Positions 1 to 7,866 of a stretch of DNA of 44,516 bases are shown one piece after another (the first letter of the stretch is position 1; every line of letters starts with the position of its first letter). The notes beneath the pieces are model-generated. The model had not been told where the DNA came from and made no database searches. It was given only the letters and a program-made list of their open reading frames with translations. Origin of the DNA: Candidatus Fermentibacterota bacterium (lineage in GTDB: Bacteria > Fermentibacterota > Fermentibacteria > Fermentibacterales > JCC-6); NCBI GenBank assembly GCA_030609965.1, contig JAUWSQ010000018.1:1-44516 (forward strand), written 5' to 3'. A program made the position numbers and the translations under genes.

Positions 1-1
1 C

Positions 2-907
2 GGAGTCTGCCATACGGAGTTGGATGAGATCGAAGGCCGCACCGCACCGCCATTTCTTCCGGTGATTCCCGGTCATGAAATCGTCGGCCTTATTGTTAAA
101 ATCGGTGATGACGTGAAAACCAGGCAGATCGGTGAAAGGGTGGGAGTCGGGTGGTTCTACTCATCCTGCGGTGTCTGCCGGTATTGCCTTGCGGGGAACG
201 AAAACCTGTGTAGCGAATTCAAAGCTACCGGAAGAGATGCTGACGGGGGATATGCTGAATTCACTGTAGTTCCCGAGGGTTCCGCATTCCCAATTCCCGC
301 TTATCTCAGTGACACCGGCGCAGCGCCGCTTCTGTGCGCGGGAGCCATCGGTTATCGGTCGCTCAGGCTATCGGGGATTAAGAATGGAGACAGCCTTGGT
401 CTTACAGGTTTTGGAGGTTCCGCTCACCTTGTACTGAAAATGGTCAAATTCAGATATCCGGATTCGGAAATATTCGTTTTTGCAAGGAATCCAGGTGAAC
501 GGGAATTCGCCATTGAGCTTGGCGCCGCATGGGCAGGTGATACAGCTTCCGAATCTCCAGTCAGGCTCCGCAGTATCATAGATACAACTCCAGCCTGGAA
601 GCCTGTTGTGGAAGCGTTGAAAAATCTGTCTCCGGAGGGCAGGCTTGTTATCAATGCGATTCGCAAGGAGGACAATGACAGGGAGTATCTTCTTCGAATC
701 AACTATCACATGCATCTGTGGATGGAGAAGGAGATCAAGAGTGTCGCTAATGTAAGCAGAGAGGATATTGCAGGGTTTCTTGATCTGGCAGATGAAATGA
801 GGATTCAGCCGGAGATAGAGGAGTATCCGCTGGAGGATGCGAACCTTGCCCTGTCGGAACTTCGCATGGGTAATGTCAGGGGAGCCAAGGTGCTTGCGAT
901 TAAGTAA
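2..907 (+). CDS. Zinc-dependent alcohol dehydrogenase family protein (5' end missing)
   Basis: Medium-chain zinc-dependent dehydrogenase, probably oxidising or reducing an alcohol/aldehyde with NAD(P)H in the cytoplasm. The open frame runs to the window edge: before the first in-frame TTG (position 20) it reads GVCHTE, whose Cys is the family's catalytic zinc ligand, so the gene starts outside the window. PGHE (the second zinc site) follows, and then the structural-zinc Cys cluster CGVCRYCLAGNENLC. A Rossmann segment GFGGSAH comes about 130 residues in. The C-terminal half is normal in length and ends with TAA. It resembles AdhP/CAD-type enzymes more than glutathione-dependent formaldehyde dehydrogenases. 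The substrate cannot be read from sequence. It lies 142 bp upstream of asnB in the same direction, but asnB seems to have its own promoter, so co-transcription is not shown. Confidence 0.88.
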   Translation, partial: GVCHTELDEIEGRTAPPFLPVIPGHEIVGLIVKIGDDVKTRQIGERVGVGWFYSSCGVCRYCLAGNENLCSEFKATGRDADGGYAEFTVVPEGSAFPIPAYLSDTGAAPLLCAGAIGYRSLRLSGIKNGDSLGLTGFGGSAHLVLKMVKFRYPDSEIFVFARNPGEREFAIELGAAWAGDTASESPVRLRSIIDTTPAWKPVVEALKNLSPEGRLVINAIRKEDNDREYLLRINYHMHLWMEKEIKSVANVSREDIAGFLDLADEMRIQPEIEEYPLEDANLALSELRMGNVRGAKVLAIK

Positions 908-992
908 GTACCGTTTTATTCAAGAGTAGAACCCGATGAAGCAAGATCATTCAGGAGTAATATCGTATTATTGTCGCTGCAATCCCTACTAC

Positions 993-1020
993 TTGACAAG
1001 GGATTATATTCACATCTAAC
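993..1020 (+). promoter_or_regulatory. Candidate sigma70-type promoter upstream of asnB
   Basis: A perfect TTGACA (993-998) is followed after 16 bases by TCTAAC (1015-1020), a weak -10. The asnB start lies about 30 bases further on, with GGAGG at 1033-1037. No terminator is visible between the dehydrogenase and this site. Confidence 0.35.
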
Positions 1021-1049
1021 TCTGACTGTCCCGGAGGTCTTACAGAAGA

Positions 1050-2936
1050 ATGTGCGGTATTAGCGGCATTATTACCCGGAAGCTCTCGTCAGGTGAGATT
1101 CGAGAGCGACTTGAAAGAATGGGTTCCATTCAGAAGCATCGCGGCCCCGATGATTCCGATGAGCAGGTATTTTCCAGTGATGATACGCTGGTTGGGCTGG
1201 GTTTCGTGAGGCTTGCGATACTCGATCTCGAAACCGGCATGCAGCCTGTGATTTGTAACGCTGATGGCTGCGCAATCGTATGCAACGGACAAGTATACAA
1301 CTATGTCGAACTTCGAAAAGAAGTTTCTTTGGAAGAATTCACAACCAGAGGTGATATAGAAGTAGCCCTGCATCTTTACAGGAAAAAAGGAATAGAATTT
1401 CTGGATGACCTTAATGGGATGTATTCTGGAGCAGTTTTCGATCCGGTACTGAAAAGGGTGCTTCTTTTCAGAGACAGATTTGGTATCAAACCCCTTTACT
1501 ATGCGGAAACAGATGAAGGTTTCTTCTTCTCATCCGAGATAAAGCCTCTTCTTGAAGGCGGCTTGATGGAATCTGAGCTGGATCAGGAATCACTGCCGGT
1601 TTACTTTTCCTACCGATATGTGCCTGGGGAGCGAACAATGTTCAGGAATATCCGGCGCCTTCCACCTGGATCCTTTCTGGAGTACAGCCTTGAAAGCGGA
1701 TCTTTCTGCATAAGACGGTACTGGGAGTATCTTCCCGGCAGGGATGGTGTTACATCCAGCGGAAGAGAGGCTGAGGATCATTTCATCCAGCTCCTGGATG
1801 ATGCTGTCCGAATAAGAATGAGGTCCGATGTTGAAGTTGCCAGCCTTCTCAGCGGTGGTATCGATTCTTATTCAGTTGCTTCAATAGCAGCCGTAAGCCA
1901 GCCGGATATCAAATTGTTTACAGTTTCTTTCGATGACCCCCTTTACAATGAGCTTGATGATGTCAGGGCACTGATGAGCGCAGGTCAAGAGGTGTTCAGC
2001 AGCGCGAAACTGATACACAGCCCCTGTGATCCAAACTCGCTTGAGAATCTTCCACAGCTGATAAGGTCAGTTGAGGATTGCATCTCACTGGGTACTATCC
2101 TTCCTACGGACCAGGTATGCGGGCTTGCTTCCCAGCATGTGAAGGTGGTCCTGACCGGTGAGGGGGCTGACGAAGTCTTCGCAGGCTACAGGAAATTTTT
2201 ACTCGAGATGGCTGCCGAGGAGATTGGTTCCATGTCGGAAAAAGAGAAAAAGCTTCTTCTGAAAGATTTTCCTGAGCTGCTGAACTACCTGCCTGTCAGA
2301 GCTGCTGATCCGAGTAAACGTTTTATCCAGAGCGAACTGCTCTTCGATCAGTCTGAATTGTCCAGATTGCTTGGATCTGAGACTGGAGAAGTTGCCTTTC
2401 CCGATGATGCGATGCCAGCGGTGTACAGTGGAATGCATCCGCTGAACCAGCTTCTGGCAATGGAATGCAGATCAAGGCTGCCGGATTATGTTGTTTTAAG
2501 GCTGGATAAGCTATCCATGCGTCATTCACTGGAAACCAGAACCCCCTACCTTGATTACAGGCTGGCCGAATTCGCCTCCGGGCTGCCCGTGCAGATGAAA
2601 GTCAACCTGGCGGAAAGAATGGGAAAATACGTTTGCAGAAAATCACTTCGCAGGCATCGTGTAGTGGATCCTGTAACTGCTTTCCGGGAGAAGAAACCTT
2701 TCACGATACCTATGGCTGCCTGGCTTCTTCAGAGGAATAATCTGCCTGATTATGTGAAGGAGATATTCCAGGGGGGCGAAATAGAACGCGCCGGTATTCT
2801 GGATCCGCAGATGACAAAGCAGATCTGGAACAGCGTTACGGCCGACGGGATCGGTCCTGGAACTCTGGTGTCTGAAGCGGACAGGATATTTGCAATATTG
2901 ACATTCAGCCTTTGGATGAAGGAGTTTGCCTCATGA
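1050..2936 (+). CDS. asnB: Asparagine synthase (glutamine-hydrolysing) family protein
   Basis: Class II glutamine amidotransferase plus ATP-pyrophosphatase synthetase; canonical members convert aspartate, glutamine and ATP to asparagine. The protein starts MCGISGI, so removal of Met exposes the nucleophilic Cys. The glutaminase domain occupies roughly residues 1-210. The PP-loop LLSGGIDS is near residues 265-272, and the synthetase motif LTGEGADEVFAGY and the C-terminal LDKLSMRHSLETRTPYLD segment are intact. At 628 residues it matches the longer AsnB/AsnO type rather than the 554-residue E. coli enzyme. GGAGG lies 12 bases before the ATG. Its stop overlaps the start of the next gene, a GCS2-type ligase, so the two are probably co-translated. 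It may therefore amidate a peptide or other acid rather than free aspartate; that is inference from context. Confidence 0.9.
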   Translation: MCGISGIITRKLSSGEIRERLERMGSIQKHRGPDDSDEQVFSSDDTLVGLGFVRLAILDLETGMQPVICNADGCAIVCNGQVYNYVELRKEVSLEEFTTRGDIEVALHLYRKKGIEFLDDLNGMYSGAVFDPVLKRVLLFRDRFGIKPLYYAETDEGFFFSSEIKPLLEGGLMESELDQESLPVYFSYRYVPGERTMFRNIRRLPPGSFLEYSLESGSFCIRRYWEYLPGRDGVTSSGREAEDHFIQLLDDAVRIRMRSDVEVASLLSGGIDSYSVASIAAVSQPDIKLFTVSFDDPLYNELDDVRALMSAGQEVFSSAKLIHSPCDPNSLENLPQLIRSVEDCISLGTILPTDQVCGLASQHVKVVLTGEGADEVFAGYRKFLLEMAAEEIGSMSEKEKKLLLKDFPELLNYLPVRAADPSKRFIQSELLFDQSELSRLLGSETGEVAFPDDAMPAVYSGMHPLNQLLAMECRSRLPDYVVLRLDKLSMRHSLETRTPYLDYRLAEFASGLPVQMKVNLAERMGKYVCRKSLRRHRVVDPVTAFREKKPFTIPMAAWLLQRNNLPDYVKEIFQGGEIERAGILDPQMTKQIWNSVTADGIGPGTLVSEADRIFAILTFSLWMKEFAS

Positions 2937-3868
2937 GTTCTGGTACATCCCGGGAAAGAATTGATAGTACTTCAGCAGCCTACGCTGAGAAGCTCCTTGA
3001 TATTATTCTGGCCAGAGAGAATTCACTTCCCAGAACTTACGGGTTTGAGTATGAGTTCCTGCCGGACCGGATTCTGAATCAAGATGACATATCCCGCCTA
3101 TTTGCTTTACTTTCCGGTGAAGGGTACAGGCTGGATAAAGGGATTCATTCGAAAGGAGACAGAAGAATTGCTTTTGAACCCGGCGGGCAGATAGAATACC
3201 TTAGCCCTCCTTTGAAAGCTTCGGATAATATAAAGTTCAATGAAACCCTTGACTGGATTCAGGATATGAACGAATTGATAGAAGTTGAAACCGGTATCAG
3301 GTACATCGGGACCGACTACATCTCTGGACGGTATGCTGCTCCACTTCTGCTTACTTCGGAGAGGTATTCCCGAATGCATGAAAGATTCATGAAAGCTAAC
3401 ACCAGAGGGCCGGATATGATGAAGGGTACCGCTGCTGTACATCTTCACGCAGCACTTACCTCCATAGAGGACCTTGAAGAAATGTATCCGCTATTCTGTG
3501 AAATCGCTTCCAGCGAGGAATTCAGAATGTCTGGATCCAGACGGGAAATATGGAACCGAACGGACGGATGCCGTTGCGGCCTTCCGGAAGTAGACCTTTC
3601 GAGTGGCGCGTTATCTATTATGGAAGGTATCGTCAAATTTGTACTTGAAGCGGTTGAGCTGCAGAGCGGCAAGCGTTTTCGAAACATTGAGGATAAGAAC
3701 TTCGCTGATTTCCTTGATCATCTGACAACGATATTCACCGATGTACGGGTTAATATCAAATTTGCCACTCTGGAACTTCGGACTCCCGATAGCAGACCGC
3801 TGGAAGAGTTTCCGGATTTATGGCGAAAATTCGTTGAAAAATGCGAAAGCCTGAAATCTCAGGTTTAG
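2933..3868 (+). CDS. Glutamate-cysteine ligase GCS2-family (ATP-dependent carboxylate-amine ligase)
   Basis: Homologue of the plant-type/EgtA gamma-glutamylcysteine ligase family, which joins the gamma-carboxyl of glutamate to an amine using ATP. Family landmarks in order: the early GFEYEF (the G-x-E-x-E position), GGQIEYLSPP, the RY-x3-H-x-RF-x17-GTAAVHLHA segment, REIWNRTDGCRCGLP (the S-x-R-x3-W...D-x2-R block) and a C-terminal ATLELRTPDSRP. At 311 residues it is shorter than typical EgtA/GshA enzymes. The ATG at 2933 is chosen over an upstream TTG at 2912 because AAGGAG lies 8 bases before it and it forms an ATGA overlap with the asnB stop. Substrate unknown: glutamate plus an amine or cysteine is the family default. 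Its stop abuts that of the convergent gene after it. Confidence 0.75.
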   Translation: MSSGTSRERIDSTSAAYAEKLLDIILARENSLPRTYGFEYEFLPDRILNQDDISRLFALLSGEGYRLDKGIHSKGDRRIAFEPGGQIEYLSPPLKASDNIKFNETLDWIQDMNELIEVETGIRYIGTDYISGRYAAPLLLTSERYSRMHERFMKANTRGPDMMKGTAAVHLHAALTSIEDLEEMYPLFCEIASSEEFRMSGSRREIWNRTDGCRCGLPEVDLSSGALSIMEGIVKFVLEAVELQSGKRFRNIEDKNFADFLDHLTTIFTDVRVNIKFATLELRTPDSRPLEEFPDLWRKFVEKCESLKSQV

Positions 3869-4519
3869 CTAACCCTTTCCTGTAATCTGGGTTTTCAAAC
3901 CTCTCCAGAATGGAGCTATTACAGCTCCCAGGATGAAGCCGACTGCGAGAAAAGTAATAATCCCAACTACTTCTCTCATGACAACCACTCCGATCAAAGC
4001 ACCGCCAATGCCGCCCCAGGCTCCCCATTTGAATGCTCTGACAAGACACCCCGGTTCATTCTTTCTCTCTTCTTTCATATCTATAGTTGTTTTTATATCA
4101 GGCCTCTGCATTGCGACAGCCTGGGCTATTTCAATCCCTTTCCCACTGTTGCCTTTAAATACAGGCATGAATTGGAACTGAACGTGAAAGACATTCTCAC
4201 CTGGTTTTTTTATCAATATTGAAGTTGTAATCTTATGCATGACCGCCGAACGAATATTGATTTTAGCCCATCCCGGCATGCTCGATTCACCCTGCCGGCC
4301 TTCTATCGCTTCGAGGCTGTCGTACATGATGGATTCAAGTTCTTTTGTCTTGAAAGTTATTGTTACCTTTTCGATAATGAGCCTCATATCTGTAGCTGCT
4401 GCGAAAACCGTTCGGGGGCCGATTGTTCCCATACCGAAGGCAAGAATAACCTCGCCCGGTTCCAGCAGTAATTCCATTCGGGCTTTGAGTTCATCGTTGT
4501 TTCTAATTCCATTACCCAC
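3869..4519 (-). CDS. Membrane-anchored protein with PH-like (YokE/bPH type) N-terminal region
   Basis: Uncharacterised. Residues about 10-130 read like a bacterial PH-like domain: LEPGEVILAFGMGTIGPR, then ATDMRLIIEKV, a beta-rich run typical of proteins beginning 'L-x-x-GE-x-ll'. Residues about 165-205 contain two closely spaced hydrophobic helices (GGIGGALIGVVVM and GIITFLAVGFILGAVIAPF) joined by a very short turn, so the domain is probably tethered to the inner membrane facing the cytoplasm. GTG is the start; GGAG lies 7 bases upstream in the message. It is monocistronic and convergent with the GCS2 gene, their stop codons abutting. The PH-like assignment is pattern-based and moderate. Confidence 0.6.
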   Translation of the reverse strand: MGNGIRNNDELKARMELLLEPGEVILAFGMGTIGPRTVFAAATDMRLIIEKVTITFKTKELESIMYDSLEAIEGRQGESSMPGWAKINIRSAVMHKITTSILIKKPGENVFHVQFQFMPVFKGNSGKGIEIAQAVAMQRPDIKTTIDMKEERKNEPGCLVRAFKWGAWGGIGGALIGVVVMREVVGIITFLAVGFILGAVIAPFWRGLKTQITGKG

Positions 4520-4661
4520 AATATTACTCCAATCAGTCAGTTACAGGATTACCTGCAGTAATTCCATTCCACCAGTGGTGACATGTTTCATTGCGACAGA
4601 TTAAATACATTTGTATCATAACATGGGATGATGTTGTACAGTTAGATCAGGAAGGAATAAG

Positions 4662-5264
4662 ATGCCTTTTGTACTGATATTCTCATTGTTGTCCATGTGT
4701 CCGTGTACGGGGGCATTATCTGCGGGTTCCCTGTTGTATTCACAGATTCCTGATGGAAATGAATGTATTCTCGTCTGTCTTGATTCGATGGACGTTTTCA
4801 AAAGGCCTGACTCTTCCGCATTGTTCATGGTCAGGCTTGCGCCAGGCAATCAGGTTGTGGTAACCGGCAGAACCGTTGATGGCTGGCTGGGATTCGATCC
4901 TGGAGTAGCCCAGGCCGCGAATATCGGCAGTTTTCGCCTTAGATGGATTGCGGGTGACGCACGATATGTCACAGATGGAGAGCTAAGCTGTGTTCCTGTG
5001 GTCTGGGGACCACAGGCCGGGATTACGTATGCAATGATATACGAATTGCAACCATTGTATTCCGAACCGGACAGCAACTCGGCAGTAGTGGATTCTGTGC
5101 CAGCCTCTGGTGCTGCGGCTATTGTTTCAAGAACAGAGAACTGGTATCTCCTTGATCTTAATATCGGGCCATTGGGACGGGACAGTGAAGGATGGATAGA
5201 ATCGATGGATGTTTCTGTTAGCGGTAATCTTGATACTATTCCGCTGATCGATACCGGTGATTAG
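4662..5264 (+). CDS. Exported protein with SH3-like repeats
   Basis: A 200-residue protein with a hydrophobic N-terminal signal (MPFVLIFSLLSMCPCTGALS), probably cleaved after the small-residue run near position 21; it lacks a convincing lipobox. The remainder has two similar beta-rich stretches: LFMVRLAPGNQVVVTGRTVDG..W, and PLYSEPDSNSAVVDSVP..A..IVSRTENWYLLDL. The second is typical of bacterial SH3 (SH3b) domains, which often bind cell-wall peptides. AGGAAGGA precedes the ATG. The stop overlaps the stop of the opposite-strand ATPase gene through TTAG. Function unknown; envelope or cell-wall sensing is the usual guess for such domains. Confidence 0.6.
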   Translation: MPFVLIFSLLSMCPCTGALSAGSLLYSQIPDGNECILVCLDSMDVFKRPDSSALFMVRLAPGNQVVVTGRTVDGWLGFDPGVAQAANIGSFRLRWIAGDARYVTDGELSCVPVVWGPQAGITYAMIYELQPLYSEPDSNSAVVDSVPASGAAAIVSRTENWYLLDLNIGPLGRDSEGWIESMDVSVSGNLDTIPLIDTGD

Positions 5265-6373
5265 TATCCATTCCATATCAACCATGAGCCGAAGAAGGGA
5301 TTTGCAAGTTTGTACGAGCCCTGGTGACGATAGATTATTTTCAGTTTAACAAGACGCTTGAGGGCTGCCTGTACCGATGAAGGACTATGAATTCCTGTTT
5401 TCTCCAGAAATTCCGATGAGAGAGTTTTGATGGAATCCGTTTTCGCAAGTGCTACAAGGCATCTGAGTTGCTGTCCTGTGATGTTAATGAGTGTGGCTTC
5501 GTAAGCTTTCCGCTCCCTCGCAAATATCATATTCAAACCCGCAGCCAGATGTTCCTTCGTTATCGATTCTCCTGCCGAAGTCGCATCCCAGATACAGGCA
5601 CAGAGCTCCTGGACATCTCCTGGTATATTTCCCGCCATCCGTATGACTGCAGCAACGGTCTCTGTGGAGATTCTCCTCTTGCCTGATGCGAATTTCTTTC
5701 TGAGAAAGGGCATAAATGTTCTGCTGTCTATGGATCCCACCTCCAGTGAGGCTGCTGACTTGAAGAAAGGGCTTTCCGGGTCTGTGAAGATACCGTTCAT
5801 TTTATTCCTGACGCTTCCTGCAAAGAAGTAGGTGATATTGCTCTGGAACTGTATCCTGCTTCGAAGCAAAGCAAGGGCAAGTGAAGATTCGCGGATGTTG
5901 AGAACATCCTGAAACTCATCAAAGGCAACCAGAAGTTTCTTTTTTGCGCCCAGTTCGGCAATGAGATCAAGAATTCCTTCAATGGTATCCGGTTTCATTC
6001 CAATTCTCGAATCGAAGGATACAGTTGGAAATCCTGTAATCGGATCTATAGAAAGCGATGGCCTCAGATGAGAAAGAGCGCTTAAGAGCTTTTTCTGAAA
6101 GGAAATCCTGCGTTCCGATCGCACTATGGATGTAATCATTCGCCTGCAAAGATCATCGATTGTTTTCACTTCAAGCAGATCGATGTAAAGAAGTTTGTAA
6201 CCCGACAATTTTCTGACTGCTTCGAATATCAGAGATGTTTTTCCAGTACGTCTTTCACCCTGCAGAAAAACATTCTGTCCTGATTCCGCAAAATTAATGA
6301 GTTGCTGAAGCAGCAGTGGCCTCGAGCAGAAATCCCTATGGCTGACAACCTGACCGTACCTGAAAGGATTCAT
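5261..6373 (-). CDS. AAA/STAND-type ATPase with C-terminal winged helix
   Basis: ATPase of the family often called archaeal-type ATPase. Walker A GERRTGKTS is near residues 39-47 and Walker B LLVAFDEFQD near 143-153; sensor-like SNITYFFAGS follows. The last ~80 residues (ITGQQLRCLVALAK ... SSVQAALKRLVKLKIIYR) look like a winged helix-turn-helix, usual for this family. Members are thought to work as nucleotide-dependent switches, often in mobile or defence contexts, but the role is generally unknown. The SD is very strong (AGGAGGTG before the ATG). Just upstream is a promoter embedded in repeated TAACGT/ACGTTA palindromes, suggesting tight regulation. It stands alone; its 3' end overlaps the convergent SH3-like gene by four bases. 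Confidence 0.75.
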   Translation of the reverse strand: MNPFRYGQVVSHRDFCSRPLLLQQLINFAESGQNVFLQGERRTGKTSLIFEAVRKLSGYKLLYIDLLEVKTIDDLCRRMITSIVRSERRISFQKKLLSALSHLRPSLSIDPITGFPTVSFDSRIGMKPDTIEGILDLIAELGAKKKLLVAFDEFQDVLNIRESSLALALLRSRIQFQSNITYFFAGSVRNKMNGIFTDPESPFFKSAASLEVGSIDSRTFMPFLRKKFASGKRRISTETVAAVIRMAGNIPGDVQELCACIWDATSAGESITKEHLAAGLNMIFARERKAYEATLINITGQQLRCLVALAKTDSIKTLSSEFLEKTGIHSPSSVQAALKRLVKLKIIYRHQGSYKLANPFFGSWLIWNGY

Positions 6374-6386
6374 TCAGCACCTCCTC

Positions 6387-6436
6387 GTTACGTAGATTAA
6401 CATAACGTAATATAACGTTACGTCAAATAGCGTAAC
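6387..6436 (-). promoter_or_regulatory. Promoter with a cluster of TAACGTTA-type operator half-sites
   Basis: Reading the minus strand, TTGACG (6426-6421) is followed after 16 bases by TATGTT (6404-6399). In and around it are GTTACG (6387-6392), TAACGTAA (6403-6410), the perfect palindrome TAACGTTA (6413-6420, continuing CGT) and CGTAAC (6431-6436). Four copies of a related 6-8 base motif in 50 bases, one centred in the promoter spacer, suggest cooperative repressor binding ahead of the AAA ATPase gene. Confidence 0.45.
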
Positions 6437-6499
6437 TTTATTCAGAAGTTGTTTCCCCGATGCCCATTGCTGGACAGAGTCCGGGTGCTTTCCTCCTGT

Positions 6500-7045
6500 T
6501 CACTGAATAATACCAAGCTTTTTGATGAAACCGGATGCTATTACCCTGTACGATGGTGAATACGCATTCCTGTATCCTGCTGAATGATGAACAGCCGGAT
6601 AACCCGACTCGGCCATTTCAGTCAGGTATTGATCAATGTTCTGGATATCGGCGCTCAGCAGATTATCCGCTGTCATCCGTAGAAGCCACCAGCAGTACAG
6701 CTCAAGTTTTACAGTTGATCCGGTAAATTCCTCTGCGGTTATAGCGAACATCTCAATGAGTTTCTCAGAGCTGTATCCAGCCTGAAGATATGGTCGAATG
6801 TTTATCCTGCAAACACTGCCGTCATGGGCAATAATATCAACTACAGGTTCCACGGGTCCGATTCCGATATTGCTGATTTCCTCTTTGAGATACCGTCGGG
6901 CGGAATCGATAGATTGTACTCTGTGGGCGCTGCCCATCGCAGCCTGGTAGATAAGCTTATAGAGATCAGCAGATCTCATGAGAGGATACCTGACTGAATG
7001 CGACCTGATTATCCTCCTGAAGGTGGATTCATGATCATCACTCAT
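6500..7045 (-). CDS. Conserved protein of unknown function
   Basis: A 181-residue soluble protein with no signal or membrane segment. I recall similar bacterial hypotheticals with the same layout but no function. Visible blocks are YPLMRSADLYKLIYQAAMGS (residues ~20-39), then VCRINIRPYLQAG in the middle, and YPAVHHSAGYRNAYSPSYRV near the C-terminus. The spaced His pair and many polar aromatic residues could line a catalytic or binding site. The ATG has AGGGAAGGAA upstream in the message. It is alone on this strand, about 125 bp from the AAA ATPase promoter. No enzymatic motif can be named. Confidence 0.65.
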   Translation of the reverse strand: MSDDHESTFRRIIRSHSVRYPLMRSADLYKLIYQAAMGSAHRVQSIDSARRYLKEEISNIGIGPVEPVVDIIAHDGSVCRINIRPYLQAGYSSEKLIEMFAITAEEFTGSTVKLELYCWWLLRMTADNLLSADIQNIDQYLTEMAESGYPAVHHSAGYRNAYSPSYRVIASGFIKKLGIIQ

Positions 7046-7203
7046 AAACGTTTCCTTCCCTGGGTGTACGCTATTGCAATATACATGATCTCAAAGCTAT
7101 CAGAAGGTTTGAATGATTTACAGATTGCCCTGAAATACTATGATAATTAATTTGAGATAATGATGCTATGATGTAAGTTGTCAAATATATAGCGCATCCG
7201 GAC

Positions 7204-7231
7204 TTGACGTTTACCTACTAGTAAGTAGAAT
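7204..7231 (+). promoter_or_regulatory. Promoter and imperfect palindromic operator of the efflux operon
   Basis: TTGACG (7204-7209), a 16-base spacer, then TAGAAT (7226-7231). An imperfect palindrome centred on ACTAGT (7217-7222) spans 7210-7229, with 8 of 10 base pairs matching. It fills the spacer and touches the -10, the usual place for a TetR-family autorepressor site. Confidence 0.55.
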
Positions 7232-7268
7232 ATCTATTCATTCTATGAATTGTATATGGAGGTTGATC

Positions 7269-7862
7269 TTGAGTGATAACAACAGGGATAAGCTTCTTCA
7301 GGCTGGGGTTGAACTTCTGTCAGAAAAGACATTCTCGCAGATATCCATGGATCAGGTCGCGGAATCATCCGGAGTTTCAAAGCCAATGATTTACTATTAC
7401 TTCAACAACAAAGAGGGTTACTACAAAGCCCTTGCGGGACACCTTCTGAGTATTGCCAGATCATTGAACAGGGAAATTTTCAGGACCGATTTAAGCCTCA
7501 GGGAGAACATGACGAATTACGTTCTGTTCCGAGTTGAGTACGTTAAGACGAATCCGGGCATTTCAAAGGCCTTCATGTCCATTATTACGGATCCCAACAT
7601 AGGTCTGCTCATTGATGAGATGCAGGATGAATTCAATGTCATGCGAATGGAATTCATCGACCCGATGTTCGACAGGGCCGTTGAAAATGGAGAGATCCTG
7701 GCTGATACGAACAGGTTGATGGTTATGATGCTGCTTAATTCGGTTCTTATAGGCTTCAGTATGAAGATTCTTAATAAAATACCCTGTCATGATGAGATAA
7801 ATCCTGATGAAATCGTGGATATAATATTCAACGGTATATCAGCACGCGGAGAGGATAAATAA
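7269..7862 (+). CDS. TetR/AcrR-family transcriptional regulator
   Basis: DNA-binding repressor. The first ~50 residues are a TetR helix-turn-helix: ISMDQVAESSGVSKPMIYYYFNNKEGYYKAL. The C-terminal ~140 residues are the variable ligand-binding/dimerisation part. The start is taken as TTG 7269 because GGAGG (7258-7262) lies 6 bases before it; the ATG at 7245 has no SD and would place the SD inside the gene. That gives 197 residues. It is the first gene of a four-gene run with the efflux system (4 bases to the TolC gene), and a palindrome sits in its promoter. Autoregulated repression of the pump, relieved by a pump substrate, is the likely logic. Confidence 0.88.
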   Translation: MSDNNRDKLLQAGVELLSEKTFSQISMDQVAESSGVSKPMIYYYFNNKEGYYKALAGHLLSIARSLNREIFRTDLSLRENMTNYVLFRVEYVKTNPGISKAFMSIITDPNIGLLIDEMQDEFNVMRMEFIDPMFDRAVENGEILADTNRLMVMMLLNSVLIGFSMKILNKIPCHDEINPDEIVDIIFNGISARGEDK

Positions 7863-7866
7863 TCAA

